Translations under genes and position numbers: made by a program
In this document: one piece after another, positions 46,901 through 58,797 of the stretch
Layout of the letters: the number at the start of each line of letters is the position of its first letter
Numbering within the stretch: position 1 is the stretch's first letter
The notes under the pieces: model-generated
The model's database searches: none
The model's input: the letters and a program-made list of their open reading frames with translations, nothing else
What the model was told of the DNA's origin: nothing
Origin: Hydnum rufescens UP504
Lineage: Eukaryota; Basidiomycota; Agaricomycetes; Cantharellales; Hydnaceae
Length of the DNA: 64,000 nt
Reading direction: 5' to 3'
NCBI GenBank assembly: GCA_014904985.1
Contig: MU128964.1
Span: 218,132-282,131 of the forward strand

Positions 46901-47964
46901 TCCCGTTTGTATGAGGATGCAGCGAGCTGCATGGCATTCTTTCTATGCAAGTCCATGATATAAGTGATTACTTACTCTGCTTACTGGGTCTGCCACTACA
47001 GAATAACTGACTACAGGACAGAGGAATGGATTCCACCAGTGGGTGGAATGATGGGGTGCATCACAACTATCTGTTTTGCCATCCGGAATCGCAGTTGGAG
47101 GATCATATGGATTATTGGACTTCGCTATGTCGGAGCCCCGCGCCAATTGATTGTTACTGACTCTCCTTGAGAGATGGGATACTGCGACTCGCATTGGGTC
47201 CGTTGGCTGGTGCCGTCGATGGTGGTTGGGGTTGTGGCTTTGTATTCCAATGCCCAGGGCACATTCACCATTAGGATCAGTCCGCTGACAGTACTTCGTC
47301 CCATTCAGGGGTCGGACAATTCGAATCTCACGGAATACGTTGCGAGGGGGAGATGACGAAGAACCCAATGAGTTGCCCCAAGTGGGGAGGGGGGTCCGTG
47401 GTGTCCCAGTTTGGGGCTTGAAATTGAGAGAATGAAGTGGAGGAAGGAAACCGCGAACAAACACAAGGTAGACCAGCCACGAACCCCCCCCTTTTTTTTC
47501 AGGTAGGCACAGGTAGGCGTGCGGCTACCCATGATTTGGGTCAATCACCATCATTTCCTGATACTCTTCCATGTTTTCACTGACCTCGCCGCATGCGTGT
47601 GGTCGAGGTCAATCATTAGTCACAATCAACACCTGTTACTCTTACATATAGATGGCTTGCGTTCAAACGGCTCTTATTTAATCTCGTGGCTAGCTCTCAA
47701 ATGTCTAGCGAGGTCTAGAGGTGCTCATGCGCGCCCCTTCTAGGTGGTAAATTCACTCGTATTCCAAGGTGATCATCAGCCATTATTATCATTCGAGGCG
47801 AAGCCAAATAGAACATATAAAAACAAGGTGGCGCTGTGTAAGTATAAAATAAAGAAAAGTGGAGCACAGGATGGGGAAATAGTAGACAATCTGCTGAGCA
47901 GTGTAAAGGCATCATCAGTCGTGAATTAGACCATCTCAATCACTTCCACAAATCGAACTACGCG
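43916..47964. other. Four-kilobase region without a recognisable gene
   Basis: Apart from possible 5' exons of copy B (to about 44517), open frames here are short and overlap on both strands. The longest (minus, 46943-47464) has no domain. It includes pyrimidine and A-rich runs (46790-46805) and a C/T tract at 47487-47500. It may hold non-coding transcripts or decayed genes, but I see none I can support. Confidence 0.4.
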
Positions 47965-50559
47965 TCACGACGCTCTAGGCGACGCGGATCGCATCCGTTT
48001 GACTGGGGGCTCGGTTCCAACTGGGTCGGATCTTACATCGACGCCACCCGTAGGGACCCCAGGACGCCCGGCTTGGGCGGGGGGATCTTCTTCTTGGTCC
48101 CTTAGCTTTCGTTTGCTCCCTAAAAGCGATGCTGGCCGTGGTTGGCCCGTGGACGGGGGTGGGGACTTTAATAAGCTGGCATCCGGGGTAGAAACTGCGT
48201 CCGGTGTACCGGATCTGGAACGTGGTGACCTTTTCCCGAGCGGACTAGTTTGGTCGCGCAAACGAGCCGCTACCATAGCAGACATCGCTTCTGCGTGACA
48301 TGTGGCATGATACACCTATGCAAGTCGAACGAATTAGTATCCCCGCTTATCGCTGCAACGATCAGAACCCTACGAACCTTGCCCCTCACACTAATGGCAT
48401 TTTTCCATACCCATTCTTCATCGTCCTCGAGAAACTCGCTCTTGAGCTGGTCGCGACAAACAGGGCAGGTAATCGGCTTGGATTCATCACCGGGTGGAAC
48501 AACGACAAACATCGCCCGGAGCTTGGCATCGCGCTCGGCGGCAGCAGCAGCGGCAGCCTTCGCACTGGTCGGAGCACCTTCGATACGATCTTTCCCTTTT
48601 ACATCAGCGGCTGCGAGAACGTCAGCGACGTCGTGGACCCAATCCTGCAATCAGAAGTCACGATTCAATAAAAAAACTCATCGAGAAAGGGGGGGAACAG
48701 GGTTGGAAACTCACGTCTGTGCCAACAAACCAGCTGCGACAGTGTCCACGCCCAACAGTCTGACTTGCGCGTCTATTCTGTCTGAAATGCAAATCAAGGT
48801 GATCATCCCTTGCTTTCGAGCCAACCTCGTCATCCGAAAATCGGGTCGCACACTGCTTGCACTTAAGTGGAAGTCTCTCATACATCATGGAGATAATATT
48901 TGGTTGTGGCCTTTTCAAAACAGGGAAGCCAACGTCAGGTGTTGTCACAGTGAGTCGGAATACACACAGAAAATTGAGCGTACCGTTGAAGACCAGTACT
49001 AGAAAGACTAACTGGGAAGGACAAAATAGTTCGCTCATACTCTCGCATTGCTTCCAACTTGGGGTCAACAGGTTTGGTCTCGTTGATGGGCTCAATCTTA
49101 GATGGGGCAGGGGGAGTCTCATTTTGTGCTGCAGGATCAGTCACGATTCCGGCTGCGACAAGATTTCTGAATAATTGGGACACGTCGGGAGCGGAAGGAG
49201 CTTGCAATGGGGGAGGAGTTGGAGTAGATGAAGGGCTGGTATTTATGAGTGATGTAAGAATGGATGAGAGAGGACCTGTAGGATATGAAGGGGGAGGCGG
49301 GGGAGATATTGGATACGAAGTTGGCTGAGAGGAATAAGAGACTGGGGGAGGTGGGGGGATACCAGGAAGAGCAGGGGCAGTAGAGGCAGTTGTTCGTGCA
49401 AGATCTCGAAGGCGGGTCACAATTGCTGATAGGTCTGCTTTTGACATTGCAGATAGCTGCACCATAGTCCGGAGCTGCGTGGAGAGCGATCAGGAGGTGG
49501 CGATAGAACACCAAGAAAGATTTGTCACATACCTGTTGGAGGACCTCGATATGGTTCCGTGCTTCACTATCGGCCGGGTTCTGCTCTAGCGCACGGGTTT
49601 TCTGTGCAAGAATCACATCTAGCTCGATGAGTACCTGAGACTGGGTTGGGCCTGAAGATCCAGAAGCGACATTTCCCCATACGGCACCCTCAATATTGAG
49701 TTGGGCATTTGCGCCAAACAGTTCGACGCCTCCAGGTCCACCAGTACGCCACGTGACGAGCATTTCCTCCATTTTGCTTCGGGTAGATTCATCGACGGCA
49801 TTATAGGAATCGAGGAACAAGGCGGTAATAAATGATGAGAAGAGAACAGTGTAAGGAGCACCCAAGTTCTTCGAAACCGAGTCCAGAAGATAGAACGGAG
49901 GCAACTTGATGGCGGGATGAACCTTAATGAAGAAACACATATTGCGGAGTTAGCGGAGATAATCCTAGAAGGGGGGGGGAAAGAACAAAGGAGGAAGGAA
50001 GATGCGATAGGATCTTAGCGCAGATCCAGAGGCACGAATATAATGAGCATGGATGGCATGAATAGCACAGCTGTGGGCACACAGCGAGCAGTCCCCGAGC
50101 GCCCTTGCGGTTTTTTTTCACGGCAAGTACTGTGTACTGTGTACGTACAACTCAGACGAGAACCGACAAGTAGTACAAGATACACCAACGACTGCGCTAC
50201 ACTATCCTATGGCCTTGGGTGGTGGAGGGACAGACACCATTGGAAGAAATGCTCACCCTTCGTATATGTTGCTCCAAGCACTGCGCAATGACAGGAGCGA
50301 AACGTTGAACGTGCTCACGACATATGTACGCGAGCCGGTGGATGATCGCCCGGTTGTTCTCCACCAACTGGGCTAGCTGTGCGTTGAACCACTGTCTGAA
50401 GATCTGTACATCGTGGGCGGTCTGTGGCGGCGGTTGATAAGGCTGTGGTGGTGGTGCCGCTTGTTGATATCCTGCATAGTGAGATGAAGAAGTGGAAGGA
50501 TAAGATGGCGCTTGGCTGTAAGCCCCACTTGAGTACGTGGGTTGAGAGTAAAGAGACAT
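47965..50559 (-). CDS. PCF11: mRNA cleavage/polyadenylation factor Pcf11
   Basis: Pcf11, a subunit of cleavage factor IA, binds the RNA polymerase II C-terminal domain and links 3' processing with termination. Exons 50559-50257, 49922-49533, 49474-48984, 48910-48715, 48644-48378, 48315-47965 total 1998 nt, 665 residues, all phases exact. The N-terminus is Pro/Gln/Tyr-rich (about residues 1-50), then the CTD-interacting domain (FNAQLAQLVENNRAIIHRL, VHPAIKLPPFYLLDSVSKN). A Pro-rich linker follows, then zinc finger 1 (LKCKQCATRFSDDE ... HLDLHFRQNRR) and SWFVGTDDWVHDV. Zinc finger 2 is CPVCRDQL ... YHATCH; the Clp1-binding region lies between the fingers. The C-terminus is basic with Ser-Pro motifs. 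Unlike yeast, an N-terminal extension precedes the CID. Confidence 0.96.
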
Positions 50560-52865
50560 GATTTGCGAAAGAGACTGGTTCCTGCTTGGGTGCGAACAAA
50601 AACCGGTGATTACAAACACCAGCGACGTGGGCTCAAAGAGGGATCACTGAGGTACAAATATACTTGTACGGGACTGAAAGCGTATGGCAAGCCAGGTGCT
50701 CTTCACACAACCCGATTATACTCGATTTCAACGACAGGCAGGTGATGGTGGTGGTGAGGGAAAAATCACTGCGTGGGGCAATTAAAACTCCGCTCTCGGC
50801 ATCTGCCGGTCTACACCACAATGGATCAGTTGTACACCTTGCTTTTGGTCCTCATGGTGTTGAGGTGAGGCATCTATGATGCCATGCCTTTTTTTCTTTT
50901 TTGCTCTCTGAATCTAGCTCTTTCTTGACAGCACTGGTGCCGTTTTTTGGTGTGTTTTCTCATCATGCCTGGGAATCCCATTGCGGCGGCTATTCTCTGG
51001 GCTATGGGATAGCGATCTTGCATCGGAAGATTACACTACAACCAGGCGCCCCTTCAGACGCCCCTATTTTGAGGAATTCGAGATGGATCGTCGGGGTCGA
51101 ATTTGATTAGACTACTGTACGTGCGTACTGCCCTCAGATAACTATAATAAGACATTGAAACGCCCGAAAGGGTCCTCGTGATACCATTACTTATTGGACG
51201 TCTGTACCTAACGTATGACTCAATAGTGCACAAGCCCTCTTTCTAGCACTGTAATATGTATGTCGCCACAAGAAATCAAATAGACCAATGATTGCACGAA
51301 ATTAGTGTTCCTGCTGCAAAGTTCACTTTGAGGGCGTATTCGAATTAGGGGTTGTGTGTTACGTGCCGGGGCGTGACATGGGATGGAAATTATTCAAGTC
51401 CCGATACATGCCAGCAAACAGCCTCTAGCGTGTTTAGTAGCGCAGGGCCCATGCAAGCCCTAGGTGAGACGCCATCTGGTCAATCCAGAAAGCCCACCAG
51501 AATACATGAATTTTCAGCCTTGGTCAGTCTGAAGCGCCTAAAATCCGTGAATCTGACTTCTAGATTCCCCAAATTCCCAAGATCGCTGACCCTCTCAAAT
51601 CGCTCCAGACACTTAGAAAATCACACCCCGAATCTCTTTTTTGATTTATTGAGTTTTACCTATCTTCTCCCTCTACTCCATTATTGCCTTCCTCGGGTGC
51701 CCTTTCAGGTGAACGTCTTGTCAATGAAGGGCACCTTGTTGCGGCCGGAAGTTTTTCTGTACGGTTCGGTAAGGGGGCAGGCGACGCCGAGAAATCTCTT
51801 TGGAATTATGAGGACTATTTAACACAAGCTGTACTGTGTGCTAAGTATACAAGGAAAGTATCCCTGAAACAAAACCATTTAGAAAAAAACGTAGGAGTTC
51901 AAACTGGGATTCCGCTTCACCTAGGGCTCGCATGGGTCCTGGTAGCAGGGAAACATATTGTTACATATTGCTAGTGGAGTTGCGTTGGATTAACATCTTG
52001 GACTGTATAGCAGGCAAAAATCTTACTACGCTCTTGCAGAATTCGGTAAAAACCTGAGTGGACCCCGAATGGATAAAGAATTGAACTACCTTGCGCCGAA
52101 ATAAGTGGGGGGGGGGGGGCACCAACGCAATTCATTAGATATACTAGAGGTGTCAAAGTTCCCCCCACATTCGATGCGTCGTTCAACTGGGGGTCCACTC
52201 GAGGGTATATGGAGACCGGTGAATTATATTTGTGCAAGAGAACAAGGAGCGACGAGGAGTCCCGCATAGCTGGCCTCTACGATGGACGTGGCAATGTGGC
52301 CAGTCGGACGTATGTAGTCCACCAGAAGCGATCACGAGAACGACACTGTCCTCCGCAGATGGCAAGCCCATAGAGAATCACATCCAGCGAATGCATGACA
52401 GATCGATCAAAGCAATCAACACATGGGTGATATACGGCTTCCAGGATCATGTGAAGAGGGCTCAAGGCCATGGCGCAGAATGATAGCGACGTTAACGGCG
52501 TATCCGTCTCTTCCCCCGAGGGACGGACCTAGGGGTAACGGCACGTCACTCAAGTCGTCGGCACTCGGCAGGGGTCGCGTGCTTATAGAGTAAGTTACCA
52601 ACCAGGGTGACGTCGGTGCCAGCGATGCGTAAGCAGGTTTGGATAATCGGCCCGTTACACAGGGCGCTAACGGGGATCGTGGTGGGTGGGTGGCACGCGC
52701 CTATTATTTAGTGCTCAGCCCGAGTGTGCGAGGAACAAGCGCTGCACATTGGGCCGCATTGTCATTGTGGTTAGTCAGTCGCGCGGTGGCGGGGCCGGCA
52801 ACTGCCGGGGGTAACAACCTTGTGTGCCAAGAGAAAGGTGTTTTTCAAGAGCTCAGGTTGAGCTT
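50560..52865. other. Intergenic region without a recognisable gene
   Basis: The promoter side of both PCF11 and the VTT gene. A G13 homopolymer at 52107-52119 is notable. Open frames (for example 51352-51822 plus) lack domains and intron logic. Nothing supported. Confidence 0.4.
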
Positions 52866-54477
52866 ATGTCTGCTTCCTCCTCCTCCCTCTCTCCCCCAGT
52901 ACAGCTCAGACCGCGTGGCAGCTCGGTCTCTGGCGGTCTCTCCCTTCATTCTCTCGCTCCCAGGCAGCAGCAGCCGACCATTTTTCCTCCAACTCCTCAG
53001 ACCCCCTCTTCCCTCATCCGAAAGGACACTAGCTCTAGCATACCCGTCCGCTTTAATCCTCAGGCTCGCATGTTCGACGAACACCCCGGCAGCCCACATC
53101 GACCAATGCTCTCCGTCTTGTTGTCTTTATCAGTCGCAGCGCTGCCTCCCTTTGTTCGCCCCTATGGGAGGGCTCCCAGGTCACGGACAAGGTCGCCGCG
53201 TTCCGTCTCTCGTGTGTGGGTCCCCTAGATGAAGCTGAACAGCAGCCGGCCTCGCCATTCGCTTCCCTTTTCCTCGCCCCGCCTCCAATATCTCTCTTGC
53301 CGTCTCCATCTGATGCTGCTACCATCAGAAGGCAACGCTCAACCCAATATTACGCACCTATCCTTCTCCTCCTCTTCCTCTTCGTCCTCTCCCTTTTCCC
53401 TGTCGCAGCTGCTCTCACGTCTCTCCCGATCACTGCTGTCCAGTCTTTCCCAAAAACTCTGAAGGACATCGCGCAACTTGGCCACGAACTCAAATCGTAC
53501 GCAGACAACTCATCCCAGGGCCGCCTCCATGTTATCGCCGTTCTATCCATCACTGCCATTTGGAAACATGCATGGAGCATACCGGGCAGTGTCGTCGTCA
53601 ATGTCATTGCAGGGACAATTCTCTCGCCCTTTCCAGCAACTCTCCACATGACATTACTCACTACGATAGGCTCTATCCTCGCCTCCCTCCTGTCCACTCC
53701 TCTCTCCCCACTGGTCTCCGCCCTGTTCCCTCGTGCTCTGGCTATCACACGTTCCGCTCTCCAGGGAAATGAGGATCAGCAAGAACTTTCGTTCTACTCT
53801 GAGAAACCCAACCGCCAGCGCTCGCCCCCGAAGACTCCGACATGGGTGCGCCTTGTTGTCATGCGCCTCGTCGGTGTCGTACCCTGGAGTGGGATCAACG
53901 TCGCGTGCGGAGTGTGCGGCATTTCGATGTGGGAATGCTTCCTTGGTACCTTTATTGGAACGCTGCCGTGGACTGCCGTGACGTGTCAAGTAAGCCCTGA
54001 ATGTTGTGCTTCTTTCAGAAATGAATTCTCACGCTGGTCCAGATTGGTGATATTATTCAGACACTATCGGCGGCGTCGCTGTCGGCCTCGGCCTCGTCTG
54101 ATGCCCCACAGACGCTGTCCTCACTGCTCGCTTCGCCGTCCATCATCTTAAAGCTCCTTTTTCTCAGTGCCCTCTCCTTGGGCCCTGTTCTGGGCCGCGA
54201 GAAGTTGCGTTCGCTAGGAGGAGGAACAACTACTCCTACAGCGGAGGCAGGCTCGGGCGGGGAAAAGTTTGCTCTGAAGACGGAAGAAAGCAGTGATGAC
54301 GAAGCAGTGAAAGAGGCTCGATGGAAGTTTTGGAAGAGGAGCAACAGCTCTGGCCGCAGAGGGAGCTCGGACGAGGAGGCTAGCGTTGGGGATGAGGAAC
54401 CGACACCTCCGATGGTTTGCGCATCTCCACCCACTATCGCGCCCATTCTTGTATGTGAACCTGTGGAGTTGATCTGA
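52866..54477 (+). CDS. VTT-domain (Tvp38/TMEM41/DedA-like) membrane protein
   Basis: SNARE-associated Golgi/VTT proteins include Tvp38 and the lipid scramblases TMEM41B and VMP1. The last junction is clear: exon ending 53989 and exon 54043-54477, phase 0 (TAVTCQ then IGDIIQTL). The N-terminal exon starts at ATG 52866 (MSASSSSLSPPVQLRPRG) and is Ser/Pro-rich and cytosolic. It joins the membrane part through an intron between about 53110 and 53250 whose exact ends I could not fix. Hydrophobic segments: APILLLLFLFVLSLFPVAAA, VVVNVIAGTILSPF, the VTT core RLVGVVPWSGINVACGV with CFLGTFIGTLPW, and IILKLLFLSALSLGPVL. The C-terminal tail is acidic and Ser-rich (TEESSDDEAVKEA). Cellular membrane not determinable. 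Confidence 0.75.
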
Positions 54478-57057
54478 GCTCGCCCTCGTCCTCATCCATC
54501 TTCCCTCAATTTGTTATGCCGCCCATCTCCTGCATCCACCACCACCAACCAGGGAAATTACGCAGACGACTCAAATTATCACATCTTCCACCCTCCATCG
54601 TACATTGGCACAAACCCTCACGCAAGCCACGCAACGTCATTCTTTTAACAAGTACCCTTATACCCTATGTTTACGATTTAACGACGACGACGACGGACGA
54701 CTATTGCACGACGACGCCTAGAAAATCGGAACTCTGGTATCTTCCACTTTATGTGGGCCACTTTTCCCCACCGCCTCGTCCATTCCGCTTCGCCTCATCA
54801 ATCCTCGCACCTCTACTCATATCGTTATCAGAGCATCCCCCACATTTTCTCAACGTTATCGACACATGGTGATCCCCTGGGGAGAGGACTCCTTGCGCCG
54901 ATGTAATTCGTCAATTCCCAGTTGTGGTATGAAGGAGTGCCGTTATCAATGCACGACATACACGTGGCCTTGCATTGGTGTAATTCGCCCCTTCTAAACC
55001 TTCGTATGGTACAAATTCGCGATGCCTTCCGTCTTTTTTTTATATCCTTCAGCACCTTTTTCGCATCCTTCATATTAATTTTGTCCAACGTTGTCGACGC
55101 ACGGTCCACCCGCCCGCCCCTACACTTACATTCGGCCTCCACATGGCTTTATTAATGGAGCCCTGCGTCGATGTCATTCGTAGACAAATATCTCATCCAT
55201 CGGCATACACATCAAGCATTGCATTCAACATGTTTTACCGGTTTGTTTTTTTCTTCCATTAGCTTTTCGTCTTTTTCGTAGCTAGTTTTCTTGTTCTATG
55301 TTGCTTTCGTAAGGCTCTTCCCCTCCGCCGTCCCTCCTTCCCACTCCCACCCACTCCATATCTCTTTGCATCTTCCATCACTCCTCCCGTTCCCATCCCA
55401 TTTAACATTTGCGCGGAGACACCCTACGTCAACGTAATCCGTAGTCAACCATTTTTTCTATACTTGCACAAACAAAGTTATACTCAATGACATCGCTGAA
55501 AGTCTGCCCGTTACAAACACAGAAAAGGTTACACACCCATTTCCTTATCTACATAACTAATCCTTCCTTGCTCTTTTGATCGCCGCCATTCCTCTATCCG
55601 TCATTCTGCCTCTTTGTGCGCTGACGAAGCCTGTGAACTGCGGTCATTAGCATCGTCATTCACCGTGCGTCCCCGGCTTTCGCTCTTTATTACTGTAATC
55701 TATAGTGATTAGAGGCCCTCCCTCTTTCCTTTTTGTGTTTCTTATTCGGTGCTTTTTCTCTCTGTTGCTGTTGACGACCCTTCGTTTTGGTATATGTAGC
55801 GTGCGTGCGACGCACTAATTGAGGTGGCAGAGGATCGCTTGTATGGTAAAAAAAAATGCTCCGTCCATGTCCCCATGTGTTTTTTCAGGAACGGGTTGTT
55901 TCTAGTATCGGAATGGACCCTGAAAGGGTTCTTGTCGGGCATAAACCAAGCCGCAGTAATATTTGGGGGGGGTCGTCCCGGCGGGAGGGTCAGGCACTTC
56001 CGGCCGGCTTCGGGTCTTCGTACCGCGGATGGCGTGAGACCGAATTTCGGGCCCGCGGGACAATCCGGAATGGAAAGGTTCGCAATACGGTACTGTACAG
56101 TACTGTAATCAGAGAAGTGGAATCCTACAGTATCGGGCATTGTTCTTCATGGGAAGACTTGCTCATTACTGTATTGGTAAATTTCTGGTGGTTCCGGAAA
56201 CTGGGCCTGCGATCAAGGTGAGGGTGTAACACAAAACTTAATTTTCTCCTCCCATTCCTGGAGTACAGTAATGAGAGGGGAATGGATGATATGAATGGTT
56301 ACTGTCCGAAAGTACTAGTAGACGCATAATAGATACAATCTGCTGGCGGTGTCATCGCTGAGTCTGTGGTCATGTCCCCTCCGAGACTAAGGGGAAAATT
56401 TTCTTGAACATTTCTGCCATCTTGCGATACTCGTTCATCTCGTAGACAGACATGTTTTTCAGCGAAGTGCTAGCTACTGTATGCTTTGGCGAACTTAATG
56501 CTTAGTCAGCGCATGTTTCTCGGGATGATACTACTCTCAATTGTTCAAACATCAAACACTTGCATGAATCTATCTATAAGTACAAATAATTGATCGATCC
56601 ACACAGCCTTTGCAGCAATACAGTATAAGTACTACATATTTTTGACTTAAGTTGACTTGAGTCAAAGTCAAGTCGGTAAATTTGGCTCGACTTCGGAGAT
56701 GTACGCCAAAGTCGACGGAAGACGTGCAGAGTCGCCCGAAGTCAAGCCGAAGTCGAGCCAAATGGAGTCGCGGCAACACTAGGACGCGGGATGGGCAGGT
56801 GGGACTCACGACCAGGCACCAACAAAAAGCCACCATCACCACCGTTGGCAGTCGATTAAAGGGCTCGCAACTAACATCTAAAAAATAGACCAGATAGCGA
56901 CGCGGTCTGTCCAGTAGTCAGACTGAACGCATTGTATATCCACTGGGTGATAACGAACAGGAAAGACCTTCACGGAGACGGGTCTCATTCTCGTGGGACA
57001 TTCAACTACGACGGGCCAACAAGAACTGACATGACTATGCCTCTCGCCAAATGGAAT
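54478..57057. other. Intergenic, pyrimidine-rich, with inverted repeat
   Basis: No gene recognised. 54480-55750 is C/T-rich with many short direct repeats. 56650-56770 is an AAGTC/GACTT-rich dyad region containing a 16-bp inverted repeat. Confidence 0.4.
56681..56762. repeat. Inverted repeat, 16-bp arms, 50-nt loop
   Basis: TTTGGCTCGACTTCGG (56681-56696) is the exact reverse complement of CCGAAGTCGAGCCAAA (56747-56762). The loop and left flank contain further copies of AAGTC/GACTT in both orientations (from about 56642), for example GACTTGAGTCAAAGTC. No coding potential. Confidence 0.8.
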
Positions 57058-58751
57058 TCATTTCCTCATCAATTCCAACAAGCTAGCTTTCTCTTCCCAT
57101 GTCAACAGTGTCCGCTTCGTCTTTCCTAGGTTCGCGATCAGGACTTCGCACACCTCCTTGAGCGAGTCCAGATCCGCGTTAATAGGGGTAGTAGTGGTGG
57201 CGTTGAGGACGTCGGAGACGATGAAAGACGGAGAGCTGGGCGACTCAGAGGGCGGGAGAAGGCGAATGGACATGGGCCGCGTGAGGGAGAGGGATGTGCT
57301 GATGGCGAAAAGGTGCCGGACTGGGTTTGGGAGTAATGGTGATTGGTCTCTTGGCGGGATCGAGAGCGTGAGAGTTGGAGAGAGTGCGGTCGGTGCGTCG
57401 TAACTAGGCAGAAAACAAGAACGCGTAGATTAGAATCTGCCCTTTTTGGCTCTGCAGTTCCTTTTTTCTTGTTTCTGAAAGAGGGCGGGTAGTAGATTGG
57501 GGCACTCACCGAACGCACATCACGAAGATGCTGTATCCTTTCACGGGGGCCTTTGCACCCCCGAACACGTCTGCGAAACGCAACAATGCCCTCCCATTAC
57601 TGGTTGTACATTCTGGGAATATCACAATCGGTCGTCCTCCGGCTCCCTTGTTTTTCTTCCTGATGTCCTCTAAAGATTTCTCGGATCCCTTTTTGGCGGT
57701 GTCGAATCCAAAGGGTGGGATATGGCCAGTATGAAAAATCATTCGCAGGAGGGATACTTCCCTAAATCCTGATATGGGAACCCGTGTACGCGATAAAGAG
57801 GAAGATGCAGAGGTCGTGGGAACGGATATGTTGGCTGATCCTGTGCCGGTCTTGCGTCCTGTTTTGCGGACTGGGGAAGAAGAGGATGATACAAGCATCT
57901 CTTCTGATGATACCTGGGCGATGGGAAGCACGAATATTGGATTGAACCTGCAGGGAAACCCGCGGATGGTCATTTGAGCGGTAGATGATCAACAAAGTCC
58001 ACATGTGCAGTGATAATTTTTTGGTTATTCACCTGAATGCCAGCCAGAGAATTTCGATCCAGGATACCCAATTAGAGACGATAATGTCGCCGGGCTGCGG
58101 ACTCCATTTTTCTTGAAGGGAATCTTTTGCGGATCGACTGAAGGATCCCACCAGCACGCAAGAACGGGGATGGGGAGTTGGATGCATCAGTACCTCAGCC
58201 TACTTATACTATATTGCTCAGAGACACAAGCAATTGAGACCTACCCGCGTTTACGCGACACTGGGGTCACAGAAATCCAGAAGAAGCCGAGGACAAACAA
58301 AGTAAGACGAGCTAATATGGCGGTCAGCACTCGAGTTATTCCACGATAGAGTGGTGGTATAGGTCTCTTGACACGGTGGCTCTCATGAGCGCCCTATGAC
58401 TTATAACAGCCAGCCAGCTCACGCACAAACGCAGAGGATACGACGTCCACAAGAATAAAGTAGATGAGAGCAATGGCAAGAGATAGGAGGACACGCAGGG
58501 CTCCAACGAGATATCTAACAGGCACCAGGATCGTCGCCACTGTGTCCCCATTGGGGCTAGGGGGCGGTACTGGATTGAGAAAAGGCTTCCAGCAGATGGG
58601 AATCATAAACGTATGCCCATCAAAAGGTCGTCGGACAGCAGATATACCTGTATACCCGTCCCCGCATCCTATTAAGTAACAAATTTTCTCAGTAGTGCGA
58701 GTGGGGATACCTTAAAATATGGCTTGCCCTGTACGCGGAATATTTCTCCAT
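57058..58751 (-). CDS. Lysophosphatidic acid acyltransferase-like (LOA1/Vps66-type)
   Basis: An ER or lipid-droplet acyltransferase-family protein related to yeast Loa1/Vps66. Exons 58751-58728, 58668-58648, 58585-58427, 58381-58245, 58137-58033, 57947-57510, 57403-57058 total 1230 nt, 409 residues, all phases exact. The N-terminus MEKYSAYRDAGTGIQPFL matches the family start; reaching it uses a first intron with a GC donor (AGG|GCAAGC). Hydrophobic helices: LVGALRVLLSLAIALIYFIL and LFVLGFFWISV. The acyltransferase part has SNWVSWIEILWLAF, FNPIFVLPIAQ, IVIFPECTTSNGRALL. The classic HX4D box is not obvious, as in this subfamily. An Ser-rich insert (LVSSSSSPVRKTGRKTG) lies in exon 6. Head-to-head with PEX2, 46 bp apart. 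Confidence 0.85.
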
Positions 58752-58797
58752 CTCGTGTTCCGAGGCGACACGTGACCTTCCCGGCTATTACAGAGCA
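58752..58797. promoter_or_regulatory. 46-bp shared intergenic gap acyltransferase/PEX2
   Basis: The ATGs of two divergent genes are only 46 bp apart, so core promoters must overlap 5' coding sequence or sit within this gap. No TATA box is visible. Confidence 0.5.
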
